A stretch of 64,000 bases of DNA from Bettongia penicillata ogilbyi (GCA_023548195.1 JAJHZJ010000041.1:1054001-1118000), one strand, 5' to 3'; positions 25,020 to 36,767 are shown, numbered from the stretch's first letter. Notes: generated from the letters alone by a model not told the origin. A program made the numbers and translations.

Positions 25020-25102
25020 TACTTTGCTTTAAACTTAGGGAAGCAGTCAAATGTGGGGAAAACCGCATAGGTTATCTAGATTCAAGACCCGGACTCACAG
25101 AT
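25020..25102 (+). mobile_element. Probable MIR copy split by the HAL1 (left part)
   Basis: The right part at 28177-28240 ('aatcagggcaatgatacttg', 'cttcataggattgtgagcaa') has the MIR 3' order; this left part is where the MIR 5' half should be. Assignment of the left half is weak. Confidence 0.4.
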
Positions 25103-25114
25103 GTCCTGTTTTTA
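25103..25114. repeat. HAL1 target-site duplication, left copy
   Basis: Identical over 12 bases to 28165-28176. Confidence 0.85.
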
Positions 25115-25146
25115 TTTTTTTTTTTATTTTTTTTTTTGTATTTTTT

Positions 25147-25222
<76 letters not shown>

Positions 25223-25224
25223 TC
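25115..25224 (-). repeat. HAL1 3' tail: A-rich plus (GAAA)n microsatellite, about 19 units
   Basis: On the plus strand T-rich sequence (25115-25146) is followed by a clean (CTTT)n run to 25224. Read on the minus strand this is a GAAA microsatellite followed by an A-rich tail that abuts the target-site duplication, so it is the expanded tail of the HAL1. Confidence 0.85.
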
Positions 25225-26238
25225 GCTTTTTACATTCATTTTCACAAATTTTTGGGTTCCAAATTTTCTCCCCTTTTCTCCCTTCCCCCCACCCCAATAC
25301 CCCAAGCAATCTAATTTTCCCTATCTCCAATCTGTCCTCTCTTCTGTCATCCCTCCTTTCCCTTGTCTCTATCTTCTCTTTTCTCCTGTAGGGCCAGATG
25401 ATTTTCTATTCCTCATTAAGTGTATGTCTTCTTTCCTAGTTGCAACAACAATACTAAACAATTGTTCCTAAAACTTTGAGTTCCAAATTCTCCCCATCCC
25501 TCCCTCCCCACCCATTCCCTTTGGTACGGCAGGCAATTCATTATAGGCCATATCTGTGTAGCTTTGCAAATGACCTTCCTGATAGTCGTGTTGTGTAAGA
25601 CTAACTGAATTGCCATCCCTCCTAACCTGCCCCTCATTGTTTCTCCCCTGTCCTTTGATCCTGTCCCTCCCCAAGTGTTGACCCCCAATTACTCCCTCCT
25701 CCCTTTGCCCTCCCCTCCATCACCCCCCCCCCAATATCTCCTTCTCCCCCGCTTTCTTATGCTGTAAGATAGGTTTTCATACCAAAATGAGTGTGCATTT
25801 CACTCCCTCGTCTAGTCAAATGTGATGAGGGTAAACTTCTGTCTGTTTGTTTGTTTGTTTTTTTTTTTTCCTCAGCTCTCCTCCTTTTCCCTCCACTAAA
25901 AACATCTCCCACTTGCCTCTTAAATGACATATAGTTACCCCCTTCCATTTCCCCCTCCCTCCCCCCACCACATTTCTCTCTCACCATCTACCTCAATCTC
26001 TTTTAAGGCATGGTCCCATCCTATTCAGTTCAATCTGTGCTCTCTGTCTCTGCATGTGAATGCATGTGTGTATGTGTGTGCATGCGTGTACATGTGTATG
26101 TGTGGTCCCACCAACCACCCAGATACTGAAAAGTTTTAAGAGTTAGAAATATTGTCCTTCCCTGTATGAATGCAAACAGTTCATTTCTGGTAAGTCCCTT
26201 AATACTTCTCCTTGCTGTTTACTTTTGCATGCTTCCTC

Positions 26239-27345
26239 TCATTCTTGTGTTTGAAAGTCAAATTTTCTTTTCAGCTCTGGTCTTTTCATTAAGAATGATT
26301 GAAAGTCCTCTGTTTCATTGAAAGACCATATTTTCCCTTGAAGGATTATACTCAGTTTAGCTGGGTAGGTGATTCTTGGTTTCAGTCCTAGTTCCTTTGC
26401 CTTCTGGAATATCCTATTCCACGCCCTTCGATCCCTTAATGTAGAAGCTGCTAGATCTTGGGTTATCCTGATTGTATTTCCACAGTACTGGAATTGTTTC
26501 TTTCTAGCTGCTTCCAAGATTTTTTCCTTGAGCTGGGAGTTCTGGAATTTGGCCACAATGTTCCTAGGAGTTTCTCTTTTTGGATCTCTTTCAGGTGGTG
26601 ATCGATGGATTCTTTCAATACTTATTTTGCCCTCTGGTCCTAGAATGTCAGGGCAGTTTTCCTTGATAATTTCATGGAAGATGATGTCTAGGCTCTTTTT
26701 TTGATCATGGCTTTCAGGTAGTCCCATAATTTTTAAGTTGTCTCTCCTTGATCTATTTTCCAGGTCAGTTGTTTTTCCCATGAGATATTTCACATTCTCT
26801 TCCATTTTATCGTTCTTTTGGTTTTGTTTGGTGATTTCTTGGTTTCTCGTAAAGTCATTAGACTCCATCTGTTCCATTCTAATTTTGAGAGAACTATTAA
26901 ATTCAGTGAGCTTTTGAGCCTCTTTTTCCATTTGGCTCATTCTGCTTTTGAATGCATTCTTCTCCTCATTGGCTTTTTGAACCTCTTTTGCCAATTGAGT
27001 GAGCCTATTTTTCAAGGTGTTAATTTCCTCAGCATTTTTTTGGGTCTCCTTTACCAAGATATTGACCTTTTTTTCATACTCTTCTTGCATCTTTGTCATT
27101 TCTCTTCCCAGTCTTTCCTCCACCTGTCTAACTTGCTTTTCAAAATCCTTTTTAAGCTCTTCCAAGGCCTGAGCCCACCCAACACCCCCCTGGGGTGTCT
27201 GGGGTACTGAGGCCCTGCCCTCCACATCTTTCCCTGATGGGAAAAATACGTTCTCGTCCTCCCCATCAGATCCGAAGGTCGGGATCATTTGCATTTGTTG
27301 GAAAAAACTCTCTAAAGTCTTATTTTTCTTCCCCTTTCTAGGCAT
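26239..27345 (-). CDS. HAL1/L1 ORF1p-like RNA-binding protein, 368 aa, intact
   Basis: The product is the trimeric, RNA-binding nucleic-acid chaperone of L1-type retrotransposons. The basic N-terminus reads MPRKGKKNKTLESFF. Residues about 57-198 are charged and heptad-like (coiled coil, e.g. LKNRLTQLAKEV, FKSRMSQMEKEA, LKIRMEQMES). Residues about 200-258 form the RRM region (DNLKIMGLPES, then CPDILGPEGKISIERIHRSPP). Residues about 259-345 form the C-terminal domain (ETPRNIVAKF, ITQDLAASTLRDRRAWNRIF, LKPRITYPAKLS), matching the ATPRH, DLSAETL and RISYPAKL signatures of human ORF1p. Length is typical for an L1 ORF1. The start is the first ATG after the GC-rich 5' UTR and no stop interrupts the frame. 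It is a transposon gene, not a host gene. Confidence 0.92.
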   Translation of the reverse strand: MPRKGKKNKTLESFFQQMQMIPTFGSDGEDENVFFPSGKDVEGRASVPQTPQGGVGWAQALEELKKDFEKQVRQVEERLGREMTKMQEEYEKKVNILVKETQKNAEEINTLKNRLTQLAKEVQKANEEKNAFKSRMSQMEKEAQKLTEFNSSLKIRMEQMESNDFTRNQEITKQNQKNDKMEENVKYLMGKTTDLENRSRRDNLKIMGLPESHDQKKSLDIIFHEIIKENCPDILGPEGKISIERIHRSPPERDPKRETPRNIVAKFQNSQLKEKILEAARKKQFQYCGNTIRITQDLAASTLRDRRAWNRIFQKAKELGLKPRITYPAKLSIILQGKIWSFNETEDFQSFLMKRPELKRKFDFQTQE

Positions 27346-27359
27346 TTTCCCAGCCAGTT

Positions 27360-28164
27360 ACTTGACTTCTGAGATTCCTTTCCACCCCCGCCTGGATCCG
27401 CCCAGCTAGTGCTTGGCCTCTGAGATTCAAATGCGCTTTCCGCGGCAAGCTTTAGTTCTGGCGCAGGGGTGGGGGCAGGGCCCTCAGGGGCTTTCTGCAG
27501 AGACTTTCAGGAACGGAGCGGGTGGGGGCGGGGTGGGGGGCCCCCCGCCTGCTGTGCTCAGCTCCCTTGGGGGTTTTATTCAGAGGCGTTCAGCAGTAGA
27601 GCAGGGTGGGGGCAGGGCCGTCTCCCCTGCTCGGCTCCCTCAGGTTGGAAAGACCTTCAGTATTGAAGATCCTACCTGCTGCTGGGGGATTCCTGAGTCC
27701 CGGGCCGCTGCTACCTCAGCCGCCCGCCCACGCCTCTGCCTCTGCCGCTTCCTGCCCCCGTCTCTGCCGCCGCTTCCTCCCGAGGGGGCCCGACTCACGG
27801 AGACGCTCCACTCCCCTCCCCTATCGCAGCCTTCTTTCTTACTGACCTGTATCTTCTGTGGGCGGAGGGACTTTCCCAGCTGCCGGAGCTTCCCCCGGAG
27901 CTTTCCTCTCTGAAGTCTGCTCGGGTCAGCTTCTCTGGGGCCGCGGCCAGGGGTGGGGGTGGGGTCCGCTTTCCGGAGTGCGATGGACCCCTGGGACGGC
28001 TCTCCAGGGTTCAGTGGAATGGAAATCTCTTCCCCTATGTTTATGCACCCCCTGCAGAGATTCAGAATTTATGGGGATCTCCTTTTACCTCAATTCCATG
28101 GGTTGTGGGCTCGGAGCTCGTAAATGTGCGTCCTTCTACTCCGCCATCTTGGCTCCGCCCCCCC
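27360..28164 (-). promoter_or_regulatory. HAL1 5' UTR with internal promoter, CpG-rich, YY1-like site
   Basis: About 800 bases, far richer in G+C and CpG than the surrounding intron, with many Sp1-like GGGCGG/GGGTGGGG motifs. The core CCAAGATGGCGG sits at the very 5' end (plus-strand 28141-28152), where YY1 sets L1 transcription start in other mammals. The promoter role is inferred from that arrangement. It fires, if at all, in the same direction as PRKCH. Confidence 0.7.
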
Positions 28165-28176
28165 GTCCTGTTTTTA
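28165..28176. repeat. HAL1 target-site duplication, right copy
   Basis: Identical over 12 bases to 25103-25114. Flanking sequence on both sides looks like the two halves of an older MIR copy. Confidence 0.85.
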
Positions 28177-28240
28177 AATCAGGGCAATGATACTTGTGCT
28201 TATATACTTCATAGGATTGTGAGCAAATAACTTTTTAAAA

Positions 28241-29359
<1,119 letters not shown>

Positions 29360-29599
29360 CTAGCAACAAATGTAAAAATGGGAAAGAATTAGATATTGCA
29401 AGTTTGTATTAACAAAGGGATCAAAGTTATTATATGGTAGAAGCAAGATGAAATCCTTCCTCTGGCATTATACAATGAAAATATGAGAGTATCAGATAGT
29501 ATCAAGATAAATTCTATTAGAAATTGATTAGTGATATAAGACTATATCAGGAGACTACTGGAACAATAGATCAACAATATCTTTAGGTCTATCCTGACC

Positions 29600-30232
29600 T
29601 TACCTTCCTCTGAACCTCCCTGTGCAAGTAAGGACTGCATGATTATTTATTAGAGGTAGTTGTAACAGCAGTAAGATCTGCTGTACAGTTTCTTAGATCT
29701 GCTTTTCTAAAAGGAAAGCAACTTTTGAAAGGTCAACAATCTACTTTAATCAAGCACATATATCATCCACTTACTTCAGGGGAAATAGTCAGCACCATGA
29801 ACTTCAGAGAAAATAAAAACAGAGAAATAAAGACCAATAGATAAGGCTTCCAATTGTCTGACTATAAGCAATACATACATCACAGAACAACAGACAGATC
29901 CAACTGTCTGACCATACATAACATAGTTACTGGAGAGAGAAGCACCAACATTTGAGTTTTCAAAGCTGGAGGGCTCCTTAGCAGCTGCTCAGAGTCTTCT
30001 CTAGCTAAACAAACACTTCTAAAGAGTGAGATGTCAAACAAAACCTCACCTCAGAGTATATATACACTTTTCAGAGCCAGAGGGCATCACAGACCCTTGA
30101 GAACCAGTAGCTCATTAGAAATTAACAAAAAGTGTGATCCTTCCTACAAATCTCTCCTAATCAAGCTTCCTTTAATGGGCAGGCCCATTAATGGGTGGGG
30201 AAGATTTTTAACCCTCATTAACATTACAATAG
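29600..30232 (-). mobile_element. Possible LTR-like element (candidate only)
   Basis: On the minus strand there is a TATA-like run (plus 30057-30068) and about 410 bases downstream an AATAAA (plus 29646-29651), an LTR-like promoter/poly(A) order. It also holds an 18-base inverted repeat centred at 30181 and a near-duplicated segment around 29850-29925. TG...CA ends and a target duplication could not be fixed, and no retroviral coding sequence is present. Confidence 0.3.
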
Positions 30233-32361
30233 TATAGTAGGGAAATTTCATATTTTGGTTAAGGATTAGGGTAGATGATCTCTAACCTTCTAACTCTGCC
30301 ATTTTGTGTTGGACAATGGAGAGGAAATAAAAGTAGCATATAACTTGGTCCTTGACCTCAAGGATCTTACAGTCTTTGTTGCTGTGATCAAATTAATACA
30401 TATGAAACAATCAGAAAGCAACTTAACTTAATGCCCAATGGTACTGACTATATAAGGTAAAGGAGTTCAAAGAACGGCAAAGTCAGTTTAGGCTGGAACA
30501 GCAAGAGAGGACCTGAGCTAAGCCTGGAAATTTTAGCAGGATTTAGACAGGCAGAGACAAGGAATGAGGACTTCATAACCAATAAGAAAAGAAAAAGGTA
30601 CAGATACATGAACAAGCATCAAAATTAAATAGAAATAAATCACCGTGGGCTACATATTGACTTAGAAAACTACAAGTTAACATTATCTATGTTGTATTGA
30701 ATTTTCATTTATTTTGTCAAACATTGACCAATTGTTTTTTAATCTGATTAGGGCCAGATGTTCTGCCTACTGCATATTGAGAAGGCCTGCCTTAAAAGAA
30801 AAGGGGGTATATTTAAGGAAATCATAGGGTTCCCATCAAACTTGGTTTTTTTTAAATCTCCATGCCAATTGGTTTTACTAAACTTCTCTGTTTCCTATTT
30901 AATATTCAAGAAATTACATTCTAGAGTTTACCATGTATCTGTACTTAAATAGATTAATTTTTCTTAAAGAAAACTTTGGCAAAGCCTCTGACAATGTAAA
31001 ACACTCAAAGGGTTTGCCACAGTGACTACAATCATGTAAATGGAAAGTATGACCATACACATTCAAAATCAAAACTGAATGGCAAAAAGTCATAAAGAAC
31101 GAGCAGCATGACTTGAAAGAACAGATGTGAGAGAATATTTCCAATTCCCTACTTTGTAGAAGTGGGAAATCCACAGGTGGTATACAGTGCCTGCATTTCC
31201 AGACTTTATCACTGGAGCCAAGCTTCCTGTTCCTCTAAGAAGCCTCTAATTCTACAATCTCCAGAATAACTTACTTATCTTAATACAGTATGAATGATTT
31301 CATGACTCAGAAACCCCTCTTCCTCCTTTTTTGGGGAGGAAGTTAGCATTTATAAAACATAAAGAAAGAAAAGATTATTTTATTTTCTGTTTCAAATGTT
31401 GCCAAATAACAATTCATTTGTTTATCCTTTTGGTTGCAATGAGCATGTTATCAGGAATATAACGAAACTTCCCTTTTCCCATAAATGAAAATTATATTAT
31501 ATGCCATAAACATGTGATTGTTTGGCTATGACTATTTATTTCCCTATTGCATTTCAGATTAAAAGTTGAACCTATATAACATATTCATATATATATATAA
31601 CATATACATATATAGTTTGATTATCTACAGAAAACAATAACACTTTGTCATGTCAGTTTTCAAATATAAATTGATAAGCCAGGATCACAAGATGGGGTTT
31701 TTTTGAGCTGGAAGGAACCATAGAAATCATATATTCTATTTTTTTTTCTTTTTACATACAAGTGAGATCACCACGGTCACCTGGTCATAGGTTTTACCAG
31801 ACGACCAAAAGGTCCGTGGCACACAAAAGGTTAAACATTCCTACTCTAAATACTGATTTTGCTTCCAACACATAACTGTGAAGTCACTAACAGTTCAGTT
31901 GTGATTCTCAAATTAAGAGACAAGTTGAAACATTATATATTAGAAAACTGATAAAAACTTCTGGGAGTCATAAGTGGAACACAGAAAAGAACCTAGGAGT
32001 TCTGACACCCTTTAAAACACCACTACCATCCCTCAGATGTTGCTGATAAAGACATTCTCGGATCCTGAATCCAAGAACTTTGAGAATAGTAATGTCCACA
32101 AGTCACAGGACCTTCCTACAGCCCCCACCCCAGAACCATCACTAAGGTGAAGGGGCCCACATTCTGCATCACCACTACTACCAACTCTGCTGATCATTTG
32201 ACATTTGGAATATAAGCATGGGAGTCCTGGGTGCCATAGCAAGTCTCAGATCACCACTGCTGCTTCTAGCTCTTCTCTCACAGTGATCAGCTAGGAAAGT
32301 AATTTCTATGGAGAGGGGTTAAGCCATCCCAGCAAATATGAACCATGTGGCAAAGCAATGT
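30233..32361. other. Mostly unassigned PRKCH intron
   Basis: No exon. 32030-32340 contains text ('gatcctgaatccaagaactt', 'gagaatagtaatgtcc') weakly resembling 32635-32720 on the other side of the GA run. Confidence 0.45.
31583..31615. repeat. TA microsatellite
   Basis: Short (TA)n run. Confidence 0.6.
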
Positions 32362-32421
32362 GGGGGGGGAGAGAGAGAGAGAGAGAGTGGGGGGGGGGAG
32401 AGGGAGAGGGAGAGGGAGAGG

Positions 32422-32501
<80 letters not shown>

Positions 32502-32572
32502 TAAGGAGAGAGAGGGAGGGAGAGAGAGAGAGAGAGGGAGAGAGAGAGAGAGGCAGGCTCAGGGAGAAGTCA
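32362..32572 (+). repeat. (GA)n microsatellite with GGGAGA interruptions
   Basis: An almost pure purine strand; 32389-32501 is uninterrupted purine (113 bases). The open frames through it encode only RE/SL dipeptide runs and are artefacts. Confidence 0.95.
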
Positions 32573-32734
32573 GGACTCAGTACACAAGTCAAACCACCAG
32601 CACCTTGACCACCATTTCCACAAAGACTCTGATGGGGATAGCCCAGTACCCTGAACCCAAAAGCCTTGGGAACAGCAATACTTTCAGTTCATTGCCCTTA
32701 GACAAAAAGGGCCCATTAAGAACACATTTTTTTT

Positions 32735-32935
32735 CCAATTTATTAATTTATTTGTTTTCAGTTTTCAACAATCATTTCCATAAATTCCAAATTTTCTTCC
32801 CCTCCCTCCTCTCTCCCCACCCCCAAGACAACATGCCATCTTATATGGGATCTACACATACATTCCTATTAAGCACACTTTCAAATTAGTCATGTAAGAA
32901 TACATTTTTGTAAATCTCTTTATATCCATATATAT
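32735..32935 (-). mobile_element. L1 3' UTR fragment
   Basis: On the minus strand it reads CATGACTAATTTG, a short middle part, TTGTCTTGGGGGTGGGGAG and GAAAATTTGGAATTTATGG, then an A-rich end: the order seen in L1 3' UTRs elsewhere in this window. Confidence 0.65.
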
Positions 32936-33082
32936 TTCACCCAAAAATTTCAGTTTATTGGCTAAAAGAAACTTATAGATTGTTGTCTGGTTCTAAACTT
33001 AAACAAAACATGAATTGGACCTTTTGCATTTTATGAGGTCTTTGTTCTCTTTCCCTAGAATTAAATGAAACTAAATTGGCAG

Positions 33083-33335
33083 TTGGGAGGTACAGTGGAT
33101 AAAGGGCTGGATCTAGAATCAGAAAGACCTGAGTTCAAAACTGGCCTCAGACACTTACTAGTCATGTGAACCTAAAGAAGTCATTTAACCTGTTTGTCTC
33201 AGTTTCCCCATCTGTAAAATGGCAATAATGATAGCACCTACCTCACAGCAGAATTAAATAAGAAAGTTGTAAAAGCACCATGCAGAGCACAGTACCTGAC
33301 ACATAACAGACACTATGTGAATGCTCAGCATATTC
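33083..33335 (+). mobile_element. tRNA-type SINE with MIR-like 3' part
   Basis: 'cagttgggaggtacagtgga' head; 'aaatggcaataatgatagca' and 'cagacactatgtgaatgctc' tail. Confidence 0.8.
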
Positions 33336-33784
33336 CTTTTCTCCTTCCCCTAAGAGGTTGTATTTTAATGTCAGCTCTAAATCCAAATTGCTGAACCTTC
33401 TATTTCCTTTTTTTCTTTCCCTTCTGCATTCTGTCTCAGGTACCAATCAACGAATCAACCCCAAATGAATGAAAGTGTTCATGCGCTTTGAAAAAAAGGC
33501 CCAATGAGTAAAAGACAAATTAGAAATCCCTTTTTTCCTGTGTCTTGTGACTGGGAATAGAAGCATTCCACTCCTCATTTTCATTTCTGGGATCAACAAC
33601 CTTTTGAATATCAAATCATGTTCTAGGGCTCAGAGAGAAGGGTCTCTAAGACCTCAGAATAGAAAAATACAATCCAAGTACTAACAGCTACTTTTACAAA
33701 GTATGAAATCTACATAACTTTCCTTAAGTAGTATTCTTTTGTAAGCAGGCTAATGGGCATATAGGCATGAAGGTAGGTAAGGAA

Positions 33785-34022
33785 TAGGCATTTATGAAAA
33801 ATCTAATATATACTAGGCACTATGCTAAGTGTTTTATAAATATTATAAACAATCCTAGGAGCTAAGTGTTATTATTAGCCCCATTTTAAAGTTGAGGAAA
33901 ATGAAGTTGACAGGCTAAGTGACTTGCCCAGGGTTACATGGCAAGTGAGTGTCTGAGAATGGATTTGAAGTCCTGCTGACTTCCAGTCCAGCATTTTATC
34001 CACTGTATCAGCCAGCTGTTTT
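33785..34022 (-). mobile_element. MIR/Ther-type SINE
   Basis: 'aggcactatgctaagtgttt', 'ttattattagccccatttta', 'gacttgcccagggttacatg', 'ttatccactgtatcagccag'. Confidence 0.8.
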
Positions 34023-35024
34023 TACAGAAAACTAAAGTTCTGTGGTTCCCTTTTAAAGTTCTCTTTCTAAATTTGTAAAATGGAAGTTAGAGGCAACAGA
34101 ACCTTGATAGTTAAAGTGATATGACCGAAACCAGCTCATTGCCTAGGCAAAGATCATGCTATTCTTACCTAAAAACACATTTTGGCACATCCTAATTTCA
34201 TATCCAACCAAGGGCAATGATTTCTGAAAATCATGCCTATCTAAAGGAAGATTATCAAAAATCAGACTTATCTCATCATGCTCTCAGTAAGGAGGTATGT
34301 TCGACTGCTAGAGTGACCATCCCTCTTGTCACTGGCAGGAAAGCAACATAACAGAACCATGTGGGAAATACATTTGAGGATGGTAATGCTGGGAAGGGAG
34401 AAGGCTCATACTGCTGGACACACATCACCTGACCTGATCCTGACAGGCTTCATGCTGCAGGTCTGCAGAGGCTATGTGATAGTCTGGTCCCACAACCCAC
34501 ACATGGGTAGGCAGATATTTAGGACAGGGGATGGGGGCAGGGAGACCTTCCTGGTTTCTAGCACCTCTTATCATGCTCCCGAGGTCCATCTCCTGGAGGG
34601 AGAGTAAAGATGGCAGTAGCAGCATTCCCTAGGCCTGAATCCCAGTTGAGGTGGAATATCTAAGGGTCATAGGAACTTAGATTTCAAAATGCCCCCAAAT
34701 CAACTACCACTCAAGCAAATGCCAGTGAGGTTAATACCTTCGTGTTAGTGGTTCCTTGCTTGAACTGGATTCCTTACTTGGTTGAGATTGCCAAGCATGG
34801 GATTATAAAACTAAAGCTACTAAAACAAAATTCATTAACCAGAGCTTCATTTCCAAGAATGCTATCAATTCTTATGGAATTCATTTCCCCCTACTTTTAA
34901 TGAAAAAGTAAATCTGTTCACAAGCAGAGTATAATAATATTCTATGGTACTATATAGTAAGTCAAGTTCTTTGTAACAGGTTTTTCCCTGTTCTGTGTGC
35001 AGTGTTGAAAATATTTCTGTCAAA
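34023..35024. other. Unassigned intronic sequence
   Basis: 34300-34630 has more balanced composition with open frames on both strands, but no splice sites or similarity that I recognise. Confidence 0.45.
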
Positions 35025-35500
35025 ACCTGGAGAGACTTACATAAATTGAGGTAAGGTGAAGTAAGTGGAACGAGGAGAACACTGTACACAGTAACAGCAA
35101 TACTGTATGATGATCAGCTATGAATGACTTAGTTATTCTCAGCAATGCAATGATCCAAGACAAACCCAAAGGACTTACGATAAAATATGCTATCCACTTC
35201 CAGAGAAACAACTTAAGGGGTATGAATGTAGATCCAAGCAAACTTCTTTTTACTTTCTTTATTATTCTTGGCTTTTTGGTCATTATCTTTTGTGTAATGA
35301 CTAACATGGAAATATGTTTTGCAAGGCTGCACATGTATAGTCAAATTGCCTGCCTTCTGAATGAGGGAGGAGGAGAGATAATTTGGAACTCAAAATTTAA
35401 AAAAATGTTTCAGCTTGCTTACTATCTCAGAGAGGGGAACGGAGAGAGAAGAAAAGAATTTGAAACTCAGAAGTTTAAAAAAAGATTGTTAAAAATTGTT
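35025..35500 (+). mobile_element. L1 3' end, 5'-truncated
   Basis: Begins inside the ORF2 C-terminus (gagagacttacataaattga, then acactgtacacagtaacagc) and runs through the complete 3' UTR (taatgactaacatggaaata, then a G-rich block and TTTGGAACTCAAAATTT). The ORF2 remnant is too short to be functional. Confidence 0.85.
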
Positions 35501-36260
35501 TCTATATGTACTTGGGAAAAAAAGGAAATATTTTTTAAAAAAGAAAGTATGTCTGTCCTCCCTTCTTCTCTAAAAATAGAATCAGTTTGGGGATTATTAC
35601 ACTAAACAACTTTACTTCTAAATACTCTTTTGGAAGAGAAGAAAATGAGAGAGAAAGCATACTTGGGAGGGAGTGGAAGATTTGCTTTTAAAAATAATTC
35701 AGAAGCTAGGAATAGCATTTTGAAGTTGTGTCAGTTTCAATTGCTTTGTTCAAACTATCAGGTAGAGCTAGCACTCTTCCCTTTCTCACAAAGCTCTGGG
35801 AAGGACCTGGGTTTATTTCAAGTTGCATAATAAATCCTGAACCTGAAGGTTCTCTAATGCTGTGTAGGGGCAACAAGAAAGGGAGTTCACTGAACGTTCT
35901 GGGAAATTTTCCTGTTTTACCATCTTTCTTTGACAATACTATCTACATTTATAGAAATGAGGCATTCCAGTCAACAGGAAACTGACTGACGTAGAAGAGA
36001 TCCTGAGGCAAGGCACTCAGATGGGGAAATCTGCTTGTGAAACATAATAAACTGGAAACATGATAAATCTCACTACACAGCAGAATATTCCTTTGTGCCT
36101 AAACAATTTTTCCAAAGGAAATAGTGAAAAAGGCCAAAAAGAACTTCATTTTGAAACCAATTTAATCCTTGCCAACAGGTAATAGGTACTTTGTCTTTTA
36201 GGTGAGAGTCTAATCCAAGGTAATTCTCTAACATACTCAAATAGATCTGTTATTTCATCA

Positions 36261-36300
36261 ATTTTGGTAGCTAGATGGTGCAGTAGATAGAGTGGACTAG
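36261..36300 (+). mobile_element. SINE head fragment
   Basis: 'ttggtagctagatggtgcag' only; the rest is lost. Confidence 0.5.
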
Positions 36301-36334
36301 GGACCTTCACAATGAATTTTCACTCTCATATGTT

Positions 36335-36475
36335 TTGTCTCACTCTATGATAATGTGGGCTCCTTAAGATCAGGGATTATCTTTCTTTTCTATTTGTATC
36401 TCTAGTATGTAGTACAATGTGTTGCACAAAGTTAAGTGGCTAATAAATATTCATTCATTCATTTATGTATTGATT
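36335..36475 (+). mobile_element. L2/MIR-type 3' tail fragment
   Basis: 'gggctccttaagatcaggga' to 'ggctaataaatattcattca'. Confidence 0.6.
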
Positions 36476-36767
36476 CATCTACATGGTCTCCCTGTCTTTA
36501 TTCTTCTTTCCTATCATTTCTATATCCTCTCTATAAGTACAAATAGGATTGTAATGTATGGTGGTTTCACCATAGTTGATGAAGGAAACATTCTGTCAAA
36601 ATATTTTTTATAAATATTTTCCTTTTTTCTTCTTTGTAGTCTTTTCATTTTCATCCTTGAATGTTCATGGAATGGTATTATTTAACTGGCAATATTGCCA
36701 TGCTTTTATTAGTTTGATTTTATCCTCCACTGTTTCTCTCTGCTTTACGAAGTGATATAGGGGCAGC

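Larger units (their letters stand above)
25115..28164 (-). mobile_element. HAL1 (half-L1) retrotransposon, essentially full length, ORF1 only
   Basis: On the minus strand the element begins with a G run and GCCAAGATGGCGGAG (an L1-style 5' end with YY1-like core), continues through about 0.8 kb of CpG- and GC-rich 5' UTR and an intact ORF1 (27345-26239), and then about 1.1 kb of purine-rich noncoding DNA. It ends in a (GAAA)n plus A-rich tail. No endonuclease or reverse-transcriptase coding is present between ORF1 and the tail. The 12-bp direct repeat GTCCTGTTTTTA flanks it at 25103-25114 and 28165-28176; on the minus strand the upstream junction reads TTT/AAAAA, a normal L1 endonuclease target. 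ORF1-only L1 derivatives (HAL1) are a described mammalian class that must borrow ORF2 protein from L1. The open frame and exact duplication suggest a fairly recent insertion. Confidence 0.9.
35501..36767. other. Mostly unassigned intron
   Basis: Only a SINE head fragment (36261) and an L2 tail (36335) are recognisable. Confidence 0.5.

Noticed and set aside
25147..25224. CRISPR-like or other regular array
   Set aside because: Simple tetranucleotide microsatellite without spacers; genome is mammalian.
25007..25471. 154-codon plus-strand frame rich in F, L and S
   Set aside because: It is the HAL1 tail microsatellite (CTTT)n and its 3' UTR read in antisense; low complexity, not a gene.
26369..27210. 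111- and 130-codon plus-strand frames
   Set aside because: Antisense shadows of the HAL1 ORF1.
27413..28190. 166-codon and other proline/glycine-rich plus-strand frames
   Set aside because: Antisense of the GC-rich HAL1 5' UTR, where stops are rare by composition.
32338..32889. 183-codon frame of RE repeats and its antisense SL frame
   Set aside because: Product of the (GA)n microsatellite running into an L1 3' UTR fragment.
34326..34607. 93-codon plus-strand frame as a possible exon or small gene
   Set aside because: No convincing splice sites, no similarity recognised and the opposite strand is equally open.
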